From contig DBWJ01000031.1 in NCBI GenBank assembly GCA_002308955.1, positions 1-16,517 on the forward strand: a DNA stretch of 16,517 bases, given 5' to 3'. The translations under genes and the position numbers were made by a program. A model generated the notes under the pieces. That model worked only from the letters and a program-made list of their open reading frames with translations, had not been told where the DNA came from and searched no databases. This DNA comes from Lachnoclostridium sp. UBA1241 (GTDB lineage Bacteria > Bacillota > Clostridia > Lachnospirales > Lachnospiraceae). Positions 1 through 7,141 of the stretch are shown here, one piece after another; the first letter of the stretch is position 1, and every line of letters starts with the position of its first letter.

Positions 1-378
1 TATATGGTTGAGGTAACCGGCGCGCAGATCCGGCGTATCTTTAAGCATCTGTTCCGTGACGACGCATGGATCGGCGAGACAGAGTTTTACCAGATTTCCT
101 CGGCGCTTCGGGTAACGTACCGGAAGTCGACGCATACGATTGAAGCCTTTACATTTAACGGGGAGGAAATCACCGATGACATGCGTATTAAGCTGGGCAT
201 TCAGGCCTATCACTTCAATAACTTCGATGACTTCTTCGGAATTCCTCTTGAAGAAGTCAAGGCGAACATGAAGCCGCGTATTGTGGCGACATCGGTGAAC
301 AACATTATCGAAGAGTACTTCGCAACCAACAACGGACTGGACGCGAAGATAGACGGAAGAATCACAATTCTGGAGTAA
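1..378 (+). CDS. 5'-nucleotidase/metallophosphoesterase family protein, C-terminal fragment
   Basis: The reading frame is open at the left edge (base 1 is in frame, TAT for Tyr), so this is the 3' end of a longer gene and the ATG at 4 is probably internal. The visible 125 residues resemble the C-terminal substrate-binding domain of the UshA/5'-nucleotidase family. VEVTGAQIRRIF matches the start of that domain. The order is then a beta-rich stretch (ALRVTYRK), a GEEIT turn, a Y-x-F-N-N-F-D-D-F-F segment in the place of the usual 'ND-F-x-x-G-G-D-G-Y' nucleotide-binding loop, and a closing amphipathic helix. Enzymes of this family dephosphorylate nucleotides or cyclic nucleotides outside the cytoplasm, using a metal-binding N-terminal domain that lies outside this window. 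The Gly-rich loop is poorly conserved here, so substrate cannot be stated. A strong terminator follows directly. Confidence 0.65.
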   Translation, partial: YMVEVTGAQIRRIFKHLFRDDAWIGETEFYQISSALRVTYRKSTHTIEAFTFNGEEITDDMRIKLGIQAYHFNNFDDFFGIPLEEVKANMKPRIVATSVNNIIEEYFATNNGLDAKIDGRITILE

Positions 379-384
379 GCAGAG

Positions 385-416
385 GGCCGGCGGGGAAACC
401 TGCCGGCCGCTTTTTG
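385..416 (+). terminator. Rho-independent terminator after the phosphoesterase gene
   Basis: A 10-bp stem pairs 385-394 with 399-408, with one G-T wobble. It is closed by a GAAA tetraloop at 395-398 and followed by GC and five T. It starts 6 bases after the stop codon, so it separates the upstream gene from the ABC exporter operon. Confidence 0.92.
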
Positions 417-440
417 TTCGATCCGCTTTCGGCGAATACA

Positions 441-485
441 TGACCGCAGTCATATTTCCTTATACGGAAATCGTGACCGCGGTCA
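441..485. promoter_or_regulatory. Paired 12-bp dyad operators with a third dyad between them
   Basis: TGACCGCAGTCA (441-452) and TGACCGCGGTCA (474-485) are near-identical palindromes whose centres are 33 bp apart, about three helical turns. Between them lies a third dyad, ATTTCC-N6-GGAAAT (454-471), centred almost exactly midway. The second TGACC dyad ends one base before the putative -35 element of the ABC operon. TGACC/GGTCA half-sites of this size suit a dimeric repressor such as a TetR- or MarR-family protein; no such regulator is encoded in the window. The dyads are seen directly; their operator role is inferred. Confidence 0.6.
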
Positions 486-486
486 C

Positions 487-515
487 TTTTCATTTGGGAG
501 CGGATTTTATATGAT
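487..515 (+). promoter_or_regulatory. Putative sigma-70-type promoter of the ABC exporter operon
   Basis: TTTTCA (487-492) and TATGAT (510-515) are 17 bases apart, matching the -35 and -10 consensus at 4 and 5 of 6 positions. Transcription would start near 522, about 30 bases ahead of the ATG at 553. The -35 abuts the operator dyad at 474-485, so a bound repressor would block polymerase. Confidence 0.5.
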
Positions 516-552
516 AGCTTCAGAAAGACGCGAAGGAGAGGAAATACGGAAC

Positions 553-1701
553 ATGAAGTCAAATCTGTCCGCATGGAATTATGTAAAGAACAACCGAAAG
601 AACGTCGCCACGATGGTGGTGGCGCTGGCGCTCTCATTTGCCGCGATATACATTGTGCATATGCTTCTGATGACGAGCGTCGAGAGCTTTAAACCGATGG
701 CGCTTACGCAGCCGAAGAAGATGGGCTTCTTTGACCTAAGCAAAGCGACGCTTGACAATGCGGCCGTTCCGGGAGCGGAGCATGCTTCGGCGCAGGAAAA
801 GCTTGACGCGCTTGTGCAGGCTCTTCAGGAAGCTGACGGAATCGACAGTGTCCTCCGAAGGCAGGTGCTTCAGACGAATTACCGGGCGGTTGTAGGATCG
901 CTTTCGATGAAGGTCCCGATGTACGAGGCTGATGAAATCCCGGCGTTTCTTGCACATGTCGGAGCAAAACTCACGGACGGCCGGATGCCCCGGGAGGAAG
1001 GTGAGATGCTGGTCGATGAAGTGGTTCTTAGGAACATGAAAGCAAAGATCGGCGACTGGTATCTGCCGGACGCGTACGGCGAAGTTTTTACGATTGTAGG
1101 TACCGTGAAATCAGAAGGCATGTACTGCACGGGTATTCCGAAGGGCGGCACGAATAACGGCTGGTATCATGTGGTGCTGTATGACGCGGACCATTCGGAC
1201 CTCAAAGAGGTGCTTAAGAAATACGGCATCGAGACAGGTGCGGAGGACAAAATCGATGATGCGGCCACGAACCGGGAATTCTTTGAAAGGGACTGCGTGG
1301 ATTTGATTTTAAATGTCGTCAAAGCCATCTCCGCGGTTGTCATGTTCTTCCTCGGGGTGACAATGCTGATTGCCTACGTGTCGTTCCTTCGTAACCGCAT
1401 GAATGAGTACTGCCTGTACGCGTCCATCGGATACAGCCGTTTCGAGGTATACGGCCTGATGATGCGGGAAATGGCATTGATCTTCCTTAGCGGTCTCGTC
1501 GCCGGAATCCTTGCAGCCATCCCAATCTGCTATGTGTTCCGAAAAGCGATAATCGACCCGCGCGGGCTTGTTTCCCCGCTTTGGTACCCGGATAAGATTC
1601 TGGAAATCAGCATACTTCTTCTGTTTATATTTGGACTTATGCAGGTTCCGCTGCTTTTGTGCATACGCGGAATAAAAACAATCGATATGCTGGAAGATTA
1701 A
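553..1701 (+). CDS. FtsX/MacB-type ABC transporter permease (first of two)
   Basis: A 382-residue integral membrane subunit of an ABC exporter. One N-terminal membrane segment (about 17-40) is followed by an extracytoplasmic domain of some 210 residues and three C-terminal membrane segments (about 251-280, 302-328 and 349-374). The cytoplasmic loop between segments 2 and 3 (NRMNEYCLYASIGYSRFEVY) is the FtsX-family coupling region that contacts the ATPase. I chose the ATG at 553 because the protein then begins MKSNLSAWNYVKNN, matching the N-terminus of the second permease (MKNPFSAFYYVKEN). An AAGGAGAGG stretch lies upstream at 533-541, somewhat far for ideal spacing. An in-frame ATG at 511 lies inside the putative -10 element and is unlikely to be used. 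It is the first gene of a three-gene operon; family members export peptides, antibiotics or lipoproteins, or act mechanically, so the substrate is unknown. Confidence 0.88.
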   Translation: MKSNLSAWNYVKNNRKNVATMVVALALSFAAIYIVHMLLMTSVESFKPMALTQPKKMGFFDLSKATLDNAAVPGAEHASAQEKLDALVQALQEADGIDSVLRRQVLQTNYRAVVGSLSMKVPMYEADEIPAFLAHVGAKLTDGRMPREEGEMLVDEVVLRNMKAKIGDWYLPDAYGEVFTIVGTVKSEGMYCTGIPKGGTNNGWYHVVLYDADHSDLKEVLKKYGIETGAEDKIDDAATNREFFERDCVDLILNVVKAISAVVMFFLGVTMLIAYVSFLRNRMNEYCLYASIGYSRFEVYGLMMREMALIFLSGLVAGILAAIPICYVFRKAIIDPRGLVSPLWYPDKILEISILLLFIFGLMQVPLLLCIRGIKTIDMLED

Positions 1702-1733
1702 TGATACTACTACTGTAGAATAAGGAGCGGAAA

Positions 1734-2402
1734 ATGTTTGAAGTAAAGAATATCAGCATGATTTATGACATGGACACCGATGAGAAGATGTATGCGCTTA
1801 AGGGCTTTGATCTGACGCTTCCCGATAAGGGGCTGATCGGAATCATCGGACCGTCCGGAAGCGGAAAGAGCACGCTTATGTACTGCCTTTCGACGCTCAA
1901 GAAGCCGACGGAAGGAACCGTGTGCTACAACGGAACGGAGCTCACGACAATCAGCGATTCGGAGCGCGAGAAGATCCGGAGGAAAGAGTTCGGATTTGTC
2001 TTTCAGAAGCATTATCTCGTGCCGTATATGAACGCGCTCGATAACGTGCTTGTGGCTGCAGTCGATCGGAATGAGGAGACAAGAACCAGGGCGAAGGAGT
2101 TCCTTGCAGGCCTCGGTCTTTTGGAACGTGAACTCGGGAAGCGTCCGGCAAAGCTGTCCGGAGGTCAGTGTCAGCGGGTAGCAATCGCGCGGGCGATGAT
2201 CAACAATCCGAAGGTCGTATTTGCCGATGAGCCGACCGCGTCACTCGACCATGAGAACGCTTTCAACGTGATGCGGATTCTGAAATCCTATTCCGCCGAC
2301 CGTCTTGTCCTTGTCGTGACGCATGACCGCAGCATTTTAAGCGAAGCGGACCGGATTATCGAGATCTGGGACGGCGAAATCAGCCGGAGGGAAACAGAAT
2401 GA
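1734..2402 (+). CDS. ABC transporter ATP-binding protein, MacB/LolD type
   Basis: A 222-residue ATPase that would power the two flanking permeases. It has all the signature elements: Walker A GPSGSGKST at 39-47, Q-loop Gln91, the ABC signature LSGGQ at 141-145, Walker B VVFADEPTASLD at 161-172, and the switch His197. Length and motifs fit the LolD/MacB/SalX group that partners FtsX-type permeases. AAGGAG at 1722-1727 lies six bases ahead of the ATG. The stop codon overlaps the start of the next gene (ATGA at 2399-2402), which points to translational coupling and a balanced complex of two ATPases with one of each permease. Confidence 0.97.
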   Translation: MFEVKNISMIYDMDTDEKMYALKGFDLTLPDKGLIGIIGPSGSGKSTLMYCLSTLKKPTEGTVCYNGTELTTISDSEREKIRRKEFGFVFQKHYLVPYMNALDNVLVAAVDRNEETRTRAKEFLAGLGLLERELGKRPAKLSGGQCQRVAIARAMINNPKVVFADEPTASLDHENAFNVMRILKSYSADRLVLVVTHDRSILSEADRIIEIWDGEISRRETE

Positions 2403-3490
2403 AGAACCCTTTCTCCGCATTTTACTATGTAAAAGAGAATAAAGGCCGTTCCCTGCTGATCGGGTGCATGTTCTTCCTTGCGGCGATGGTTTTCCTCGCC
2501 GGGAATTACATCCATAGCAGTTACTATTACTGGGACGGGATTTTTGAATACTCCGAAACGGTAACGGATATCGCCGTGCTTCCGACCGATGAAGATTTCC
2601 GGGATTATGCCTCGGTAATCGAAGACATCGACAAGGATCCGGATCTTATTGTCATGCTGAATTCGGGATATGCAGCCAGCGTGATTGACTGGAAATGCAC
2701 GCTCGGATTCACTATGGGCGGGCATTGCGCACGCTACAACACGGCGGATGACCTTCGGACCGCGTTTCGGATACTCGGCTACAGGGGAGACTTCAGCAAG
2801 GTGCATGAGGGGAGCGTCGTCCTGAGCCGCGCATTTGCCGCGAACAAGGGATTTCAGCTCGGTGACGTGCTTGGTCCGGAGGACGGATTGCACGGGGAAT
2901 TCACCTTGGATGCCTTAATTGAAAATGACATATTCGCCGTGTTCTTTGTCGAGAAGGAAGAGCATAACCTTGTCCGTGCGCATGTGATGAGTGCGACGCT
3001 TACCGGCAGGGAAGTCCGGGAACGCGTTGAGCAGATTGCCGGTGGGCGGAAGATCAAGATTAATCAGCCCATCCGAAGCGATGTCAAGGCCCAGCTCGAG
3101 CCGATTAACATTATCTTTTACGTGGCGCTTTTTACGCTTTCGATTGTGCTTTCCGTGTGCGTGAATTCCGTGATTTCGGGACAATACATGAAGCGGATGT
3201 ACGAGTTCGGAATCTACCGCGCCATTGGACGCACGAAAGGCGAAATCCGCCGCAAATGCTCCGCGGAAATCGCCCTTACCGACGCGATCGCAACCATTAC
3301 CGGTGTAGCCGCAATCGAGATCTACACCTTCCTGATGAATGAACTGTATTACATCCCGCACGGACAGTATCTGCCGTACTTCTCAATCCTCGGCCTCATC
3401 GGACTCGTTATCGCGAACGCCCTTGTTTTAGTACCGGTGGTGCTGCTTCGCGGCCACGCCATGTGCAAAGCGGACGTAACGGAATTCTAA
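2399..3490 (+). CDS. FtsX/MacB-type ABC transporter permease (second of two)
   Basis: A 363-residue permease, probably the heterodimer partner of the product at 553-1701. It has one N-terminal membrane segment (about 18-37), an extracytoplasmic domain, and three C-terminal segments (about 237-261, 288-312 and 327-350). The coupling loop MYEFGIYRAIGRTKGEI is typical of FtsX. Both permeases begin with the same S-A-F/W-Y/N-Y-V-K-x-N pattern, suggesting descent from a duplication, though the extracytoplasmic domains differ. The start overlaps the ATPase stop by four bases, with CGGAGG just upstream as ribosome binding site. No terminator is evident in the 50 bases before the convergent FecR/LRR gene. 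No substrate can be assigned. Confidence 0.9.
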   Translation: MKNPFSAFYYVKENKGRSLLIGCMFFLAAMVFLAGNYIHSSYYYWDGIFEYSETVTDIAVLPTDEDFRDYASVIEDIDKDPDLIVMLNSGYAASVIDWKCTLGFTMGGHCARYNTADDLRTAFRILGYRGDFSKVHEGSVVLSRAFAANKGFQLGDVLGPEDGLHGEFTLDALIENDIFAVFFVEKEEHNLVRAHVMSATLTGREVRERVEQIAGGRKIKINQPIRSDVKAQLEPINIIFYVALFTLSIVLSVCVNSVISGQYMKRMYEFGIYRAIGRTKGEIRRKCSAEIALTDAIATITGVAAIEIYTFLMNELYYIPHGQYLPYFSILGLIGLVIANALVLVPVVLLRGHAMCKADVTEF

Positions 3491-3540
3491 GAAAACCGTC
3501 ACGCCCGCCGTACAGAGAATCCAAAAGAAACGGAGATGTA

Positions 3541-5238
3541 TTACTTTATAACCGTTGTGTAGCCCGTATCCATCGTCGGATTCTTTAAAAGAGGATTGTT
3601 CCGAAGATCAATCTCACGAATCTGCGTGTAGATGATATTCAGGCTTGTAAGCTTCGTGTTATTCGTAAGATCCAGGCTCGTTATGTCATTGAACGCGCAG
3701 CTCAGGATGTCGAGATCGGGGTTATTGGTTACGTCTAACCATGTCAGCTCGTTGGAATCGCAACGCAGGTTGTCGAGACGCACGTTGTTCGAAACATTAA
3801 GCTCCGTCAGGTGGTTGTTGTAAACCGCAAGTTCCAACAGGTACAGGTTATTGCTGACATCAACATAGGACAGGTTGTTGTTTCCGACATCCAGCTGCTG
3901 AAGTGCCAGGTTCTCACTGACGTCGATGGACTCCAGTTCATTGGAATATGCGTAAAATGCCACAAGCGAAACACTGTGCGTCAGATCGATTTCTTTAATG
4001 TGATTCGCATAGCAGTGCACCTGCAGAAGGAATTTGTTGTTGGTGATATCGAGCTTTGTCAGCTCATTATGGTCACACTCCAGGAAGAGAAGACCTTTCA
4101 ATCCGGTGACGTCAAGCTCCGTGAGCCCGTTCTCCTCGCAGCTCAGATTGGTGATTTCCGGATTGCCGGACAGATCCAGCACCGTCAGGCCGTTATGGCC
4201 GCAGTCCAGGTAATCAAGCTTCGAGCAGCCCGAGATGTTCAAATCGGTAATCACATTTTTCTGGCAGTACAGGGACCTAAGCTCGGTGTTCTTGCTCACG
4301 TCAAGCGCCGTAATGAAGTTCTGGGCGCAGTCAAGATACGTCAGGTTCGGAAAGTATTCGATTCCCACAAGGCTGTCCAGTGCGTTGCTCCTAAGCGAAA
4401 GGGTCGTAACGGCATTCCGCTCCTCCGGGGAAAGCGCCCAGTTGCCGTCCGTATCGATTTGATCCATCACATAAAGACGGAAGCTGATATCCGGGAAATA
4501 ATCCCCATCGATCGGAATGTCGCCTTCTTTGACAAACATTTTGGACGGAAGGCTGTAGTTCAGTTTCATCGGGGTATCATCGGCGCCCCGAAGTCCGTCA
4601 ATCTCAATGCCGTCAAACTTCAGCTCGCCGGCGGCTGCAGGCTCACTCACAACGATTTCCCCGTCTTCGTCCGTAACCAGAAGCCAGCCGTTTCCCGCCT
4701 CTAAGGTCTGCTCGGTGCCATCCGAAAATGTCACGGTCGCTTTCCCCTCGAGACAGTAGTTGATTGTTCTCGTAAGTCCGTCTTCAAGAATATCCACGCG
4801 GATAGCGACAACCGTGCCGCGGATAGCCATCGTGGAATTGGAGGTCTTGATGGAAAGGGATTCGTCAGACTTCAGTTTCTTCTGTACTTCTACAACCATC
4901 TCGCCTTTTTCCAGGTTGATGGTAAGCTTCTTATTGGAGGTCGCCTTGAAAGTCGCCTCGGTGTCATGCTCAAAGTGTGCGTAAGTCTTCCGGTCGCAGT
5001 TCACACGGGCAAATCCGTCCGAAGCAACCACAAGACGGTCTTTGTCGCGCATCTTCATTCCTTCGGAGGCCTTCATGGAGTCTCCGTCACGCTTCACTTT
5101 GACCGAGCCTTCGGTTTCCATCATCAGAATATTGAAATAGGATTTCTCCGAGCCGGATGTCAAAACCAGAAAGACAACCACTCCGGCAACAGCCAGCAGA
5201 ACGATCGCACAGATGGGAATCAGAATTCTCTTTTTCAT
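3541..5238 (-). CDS. Membrane-anchored FecR-domain, leucine-rich-repeat surface protein
   Basis: A 565-residue protein with an uncleaved-looking N-terminal membrane anchor (about 4-27). A FecR-like domain (about 40-185) contains EGMKMRDKDRLVVASDGFARV and ends in NSTMAIRGTVVAI. At 259-273 a DTDGNWALSPEE segment resembles a degenerate EF-hand, and a leucine-rich-repeat array runs from about 280 to 550. The repeat consensus is LxxLxCxxNxLTxLDVSxN. The landmark Asn recurs exactly every 21 residues from 307 to 517, giving about 12 repeats. Eight repeats carry Cys at the same place, forming a buried ladder. The array would face outside and bind protein or glycan partners. I chose the start at 5238 because AAAGGAGT lies five bases upstream; the in-frame ATG at 5292 lacks this and would put charged residues before the anchor. 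It is divergent from the LiaF-like/two-component genes and convergent with the ABC exporter. Confidence 0.85.
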   Translation of the reverse strand: MKKRILIPICAIVLLAVAGVVVFLVLTSGSEKSYFNILMMETEGSVKVKRDGDSMKASEGMKMRDKDRLVVASDGFARVNCDRKTYAHFEHDTEATFKATSNKKLTINLEKGEMVVEVQKKLKSDESLSIKTSNSTMAIRGTVVAIRVDILEDGLTRTINYCLEGKATVTFSDGTEQTLEAGNGWLLVTDEDGEIVVSEPAAAGELKFDGIEIDGLRGADDTPMKLNYSLPSKMFVKEGDIPIDGDYFPDISFRLYVMDQIDTDGNWALSPEERNAVTTLSLRSNALDSLVGIEYFPNLTYLDCAQNFITALDVSKNTELRSLYCQKNVITDLNISGCSKLDYLDCGHNGLTVLDLSGNPEITNLSCEENGLTELDVTGLKGLLFLECDHNELTKLDITNNKFLLQVHCYANHIKEIDLTHSVSLVAFYAYSNELESIDVSENLALQQLDVGNNNLSYVDVSNNLYLLELAVYNNHLTELNVSNNVRLDNLRCDSNELTWLDVTNNPDLDILSCAFNDITSLDLTNNTKLTSLNIIYTQIREIDLRNNPLLKNPTMDTGYTTVIK

Positions 5239-5299
5239 AGTTACTCCTTTCAGTCGTGTGGTGACAGGTACATCATAACAGAAACATTTCAATTTGGGA

Positions 5300-5327
5300 A
5301 GTATAATTTACATTTAATAACAGTCAC
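5300..5327 (-). promoter_or_regulatory. Putative promoter of the FecR/LRR gene
   Basis: Read on the minus strand, GTGACT (5327-5322) and TATACT (5305-5300) are separated by 16 bases, each a partial match to consensus. The leader would be about 55 bases. A second -10-like TATGAT lies at 5277-5272 but has no good -35 partner. Confidence 0.35.
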
Positions 5328-5332
5328 ATTTA

Positions 5333-5350
5333 CATTTTTCGCGAAAAATG
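5333..5350. promoter_or_regulatory. Perfect 18-bp palindrome in the divergent intergenic region
   Basis: CATTTTTCGCGAAAAATG is a perfect inverted repeat with no spacer, centred between 5341 and 5342. It lies upstream of the putative -35 of both divergent promoters, about 47 bases from the predicted minus-strand start and 55 from the plus-strand start, a usual place for an activator. A DNA-binding site for the response regulator encoded at 7142-7804 is an attractive but unproven reading. Confidence 0.55.
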
Positions 5351-5360
5351 CGAAGAAAAC

Positions 5361-5389
5361 TTGCAATTTTTGACGGAATTTGTTACGAT
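5361..5389 (+). promoter_or_regulatory. Putative promoter of the LiaF-like/two-component operon
   Basis: TTGCAA (5361-5366) and TACGAT (5384-5389) are exactly 17 bases apart, each matching consensus at 4 of 6 positions. Transcription would begin near 5396, ahead of the AAGGGGGTG ribosome binding site at 5406-5414. Both boxes are weak, as expected of an activated promoter. Confidence 0.4.
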
Positions 5390-5423
5390 TGAGACAGAAT
5401 TTAATAAGGGGGTGTTATCGGAT

Positions 5424-5894
5424 ATGGATAACAAAAAAAGCAGCAAAAAGGGGATTATCAAGGCGGTTCTGATTGCCGCAGGGGCATTCATGGCAGCAAT
5501 CACTACGGGAATCATGCTTCTTTATAAAAGATCGATGAAGAAGCTTCGCGCTAACGGTGAGAGTCAGCACAACCAGATGGAAATCTTTACGCTGGGCATC
5601 CACAAGACGACCGTCGGAGAGGATACGGACAGCGCGTACTTCTCAAGTCTGATCGGAAGAAACAAGATTGTTTTCGCAGCCGCTCCGAAGAAGGATGTTC
5701 TGATTGATGTGTGCGGCGTGTTCTCCTCGGTCACGGTGATCGTTCCGGAAGCCGCGAAGGTTGTATGCGACGTCGAGCTTACGGACGGCAAGCTTTGCGA
5801 AGAGCTTCCCGCCGATGAGAATCAGGAAGGCGTACCGACCGTTACGATTACCGGCCGGATGATCTGCAGCACGATTAACGTGGAGCGCGAATAA
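5424..5894 (+). CDS. Small membrane protein with LiaF-like C-terminal domain
   Basis: A 156-residue protein with a basic N-terminus, one membrane segment (about 12-33), a short charged linker and a beta-rich domain (about 60-154). The pattern FSSLIGRNKIVFAAAP, then VLIDVCGVFSSVTVIVP and a final strand set, recalls the 'cell wall-active antibiotic response' domain of LiaF-type proteins, in which a strand phrase ending 'vfGdv.I.VP' is typical. LiaF has several membrane segments and is longer, so this would be a reduced version. It starts the operon that continues with a histidine kinase and a LuxR-type regulator, the same order as liaFSR, which strengthens the call. In those systems LiaF restrains the kinase until the envelope is damaged. 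The ATG at 5424 is chosen for the AAGGGGGTG nine bases upstream; an in-frame ATG at 5361 lies within the promoter region. Family assignment rests on pattern recognition only. Confidence 0.6.
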   Translation: MDNKKSSKKGIIKAVLIAAGAFMAAITTGIMLLYKRSMKKLRANGESQHNQMEIFTLGIHKTTVGEDTDSAYFSSLIGRNKIVFAAAPKKDVLIDVCGVFSSVTVIVPEAAKVVCDVELTDGKLCEELPADENQEGVPTVTITGRMICSTINVERE

Positions 5895-5965
5895 AGCAGA
5901 GCGCGGTTCGCAGAATGCGGTGAGTATGCAGCGTGTTTTTGCGTCGCGCGAAGAGGAGTTAAGGC

Positions 5966-7132
5966 ATGCTTGTCACTTTGATGCATCTTGCCGTAATTTT
6001 GATCATCGGAATTGCGGGCGCCGTTTGTTCGGGCGCCCCTTTTGTATTGCTTGCGGTTACGGGAATTTTGCTGATCCTTGTGACGGCGGAAAGCCTTGTT
6101 CCGGAAGAGGATTCGAAGAAACGGAATCTGCTCCGGGGCGTGATCGCGGTTGCCGTTACGGCGATGGCGGTGGTGATAGGAGAGTGGTGGGCATTCTTTG
6201 CATTTGCCTGCATAGAAGGGCTCAGTATTGCTACCCTTGCGGTGGCAGCGCCGGTCTGCTACATTCTTTCGGTATGCATGCGCAGATATCCGCTAATTGC
6301 GTCCCGCGACGTGGCGGAGATGCTTCTGTTCTCTGCGATCATTGCTGGTGGCATCGTAGTCATCTGCCTTCTTAAAAAACTTTCCGACGAGGTGAAGCGG
6401 AGGAAGGACATCGCGAGGGAACGGCTGCTTCGGACGAGCATCAGCGAGATGAACGAGAAGCGCATTAATAAGGAACTTGCAAAGCAGAACTACGAGACGG
6501 ACCGGAACGCGAGGCTTTTAGAGCGCGAGAACATAAGCCGGAACATTCATAACAGCGTCGGGCACTCCATTACCGCGGCAATCATGACGCTCGATGCAGC
6601 CGACATGCTGTACGACACGAAGCCGGAGGAAGCGAGAAGGCGCATGAACGACGCGAACGAACGCATCCGCGGAAGTCTTGATTCGATTAGGAGCGCCGTG
6701 CGCGCGCTCGACGCGGAGGGCGGAGAACTTCCGATTGCAGACCTCAGGCGGTATCTGAAAAACGCAGCCGAGGATTTTACGATGGATACGGAGCGGTCGG
6801 TTGACTTCATCGAGGACAGCTACGCGGAGGAAATCAGTCTTCCGAGAGAGCATGTGGAGTTTCTGACCGGCGTTTTGCAGGAGGCGTTCACGAACGGAGT
6901 AAAGCACGGAGGGGCGTCGCATTTTACGGTTGGGCTGATGGCGGATTCCGGGCATGTGAAGCTTATTATAAAGGACGACGGAAAGAGCGACTTCGGCGGT
7001 GCGATCCCCGCGGAACGGATGGAGGCCGGCTTCGGGCTTCGGAAGATTCTCGACTACGCGAAACGCTGCGGCGGGTCGGCGGTTTTTGAAAACAGCGATG
7101 GGTTCCGCACGGAAGTGGAACTGCCGCTTTAA
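5966..7132 (+). CDS. Sensor histidine kinase, HisKA_3 (NarL-partner) type
   Basis: A 388-residue membrane kinase. The first 135 residues hold about five or six membrane segments with almost no external loop, so the signal is probably sensed in the membrane or through a partner protein. A long charged helix (about 137-190) leads to the dimerisation helix with RNIHNSVGHS, putative phosphoacceptor His195. The ATPase domain has an N-box (E307, N310, H314 in EAFTNGVKHGG), a DDGKSDFGG G1 region and the G2 motif GFGLRKI at 355-361. The residue after the His is Asn, where most HisKA_3 kinases have an acidic residue. GAGGAG at 5953-5958 lies seven bases ahead of the ATG. The stop codon overlaps the ribosome binding site of the response regulator, its presumed partner. 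Confidence 0.93.
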   Translation: MLVTLMHLAVILIIGIAGAVCSGAPFVLLAVTGILLILVTAESLVPEEDSKKRNLLRGVIAVAVTAMAVVIGEWWAFFAFACIEGLSIATLAVAAPVCYILSVCMRRYPLIASRDVAEMLLFSAIIAGGIVVICLLKKLSDEVKRRKDIARERLLRTSISEMNEKRINKELAKQNYETDRNARLLERENISRNIHNSVGHSITAAIMTLDAADMLYDTKPEEARRRMNDANERIRGSLDSIRSAVRALDAEGGELPIADLRRYLKNAAEDFTMDTERSVDFIEDSYAEEISLPREHVEFLTGVLQEAFTNGVKHGGASHFTVGLMADSGHVKLIIKDDGKSDFGGAIPAERMEAGFGLRKILDYAKRCGGSAVFENSDGFRTEVELPL

Positions 7133-7141
7133 GGAGACGAT

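Noticed and set aside
511..552. Earlier in-frame ATG for the first permease
   Set aside because: It overlaps the putative -10 TATGAT and would add a charged extension not seen in the paralogous permease.
3491..3540. Terminator between the convergent second permease and the FecR/LRR gene
   Set aside because: GC-rich bases at 3496-3512 do not form a self-complementary stem in either direction.
3811..4704. A 297-codon plus-strand open frame opposite the LRR gene
   Set aside because: Its apparent periodicity mirrors the 21-residue repeats on the coding strand, and it has no identifiable motif.
5920..6375. A 151-codon plus-strand frame overlapping the kinase start
   Set aside because: The Cys/Arg-rich product is not protein-like, and the kinase frame at 5966 has the ribosome binding site and motifs.
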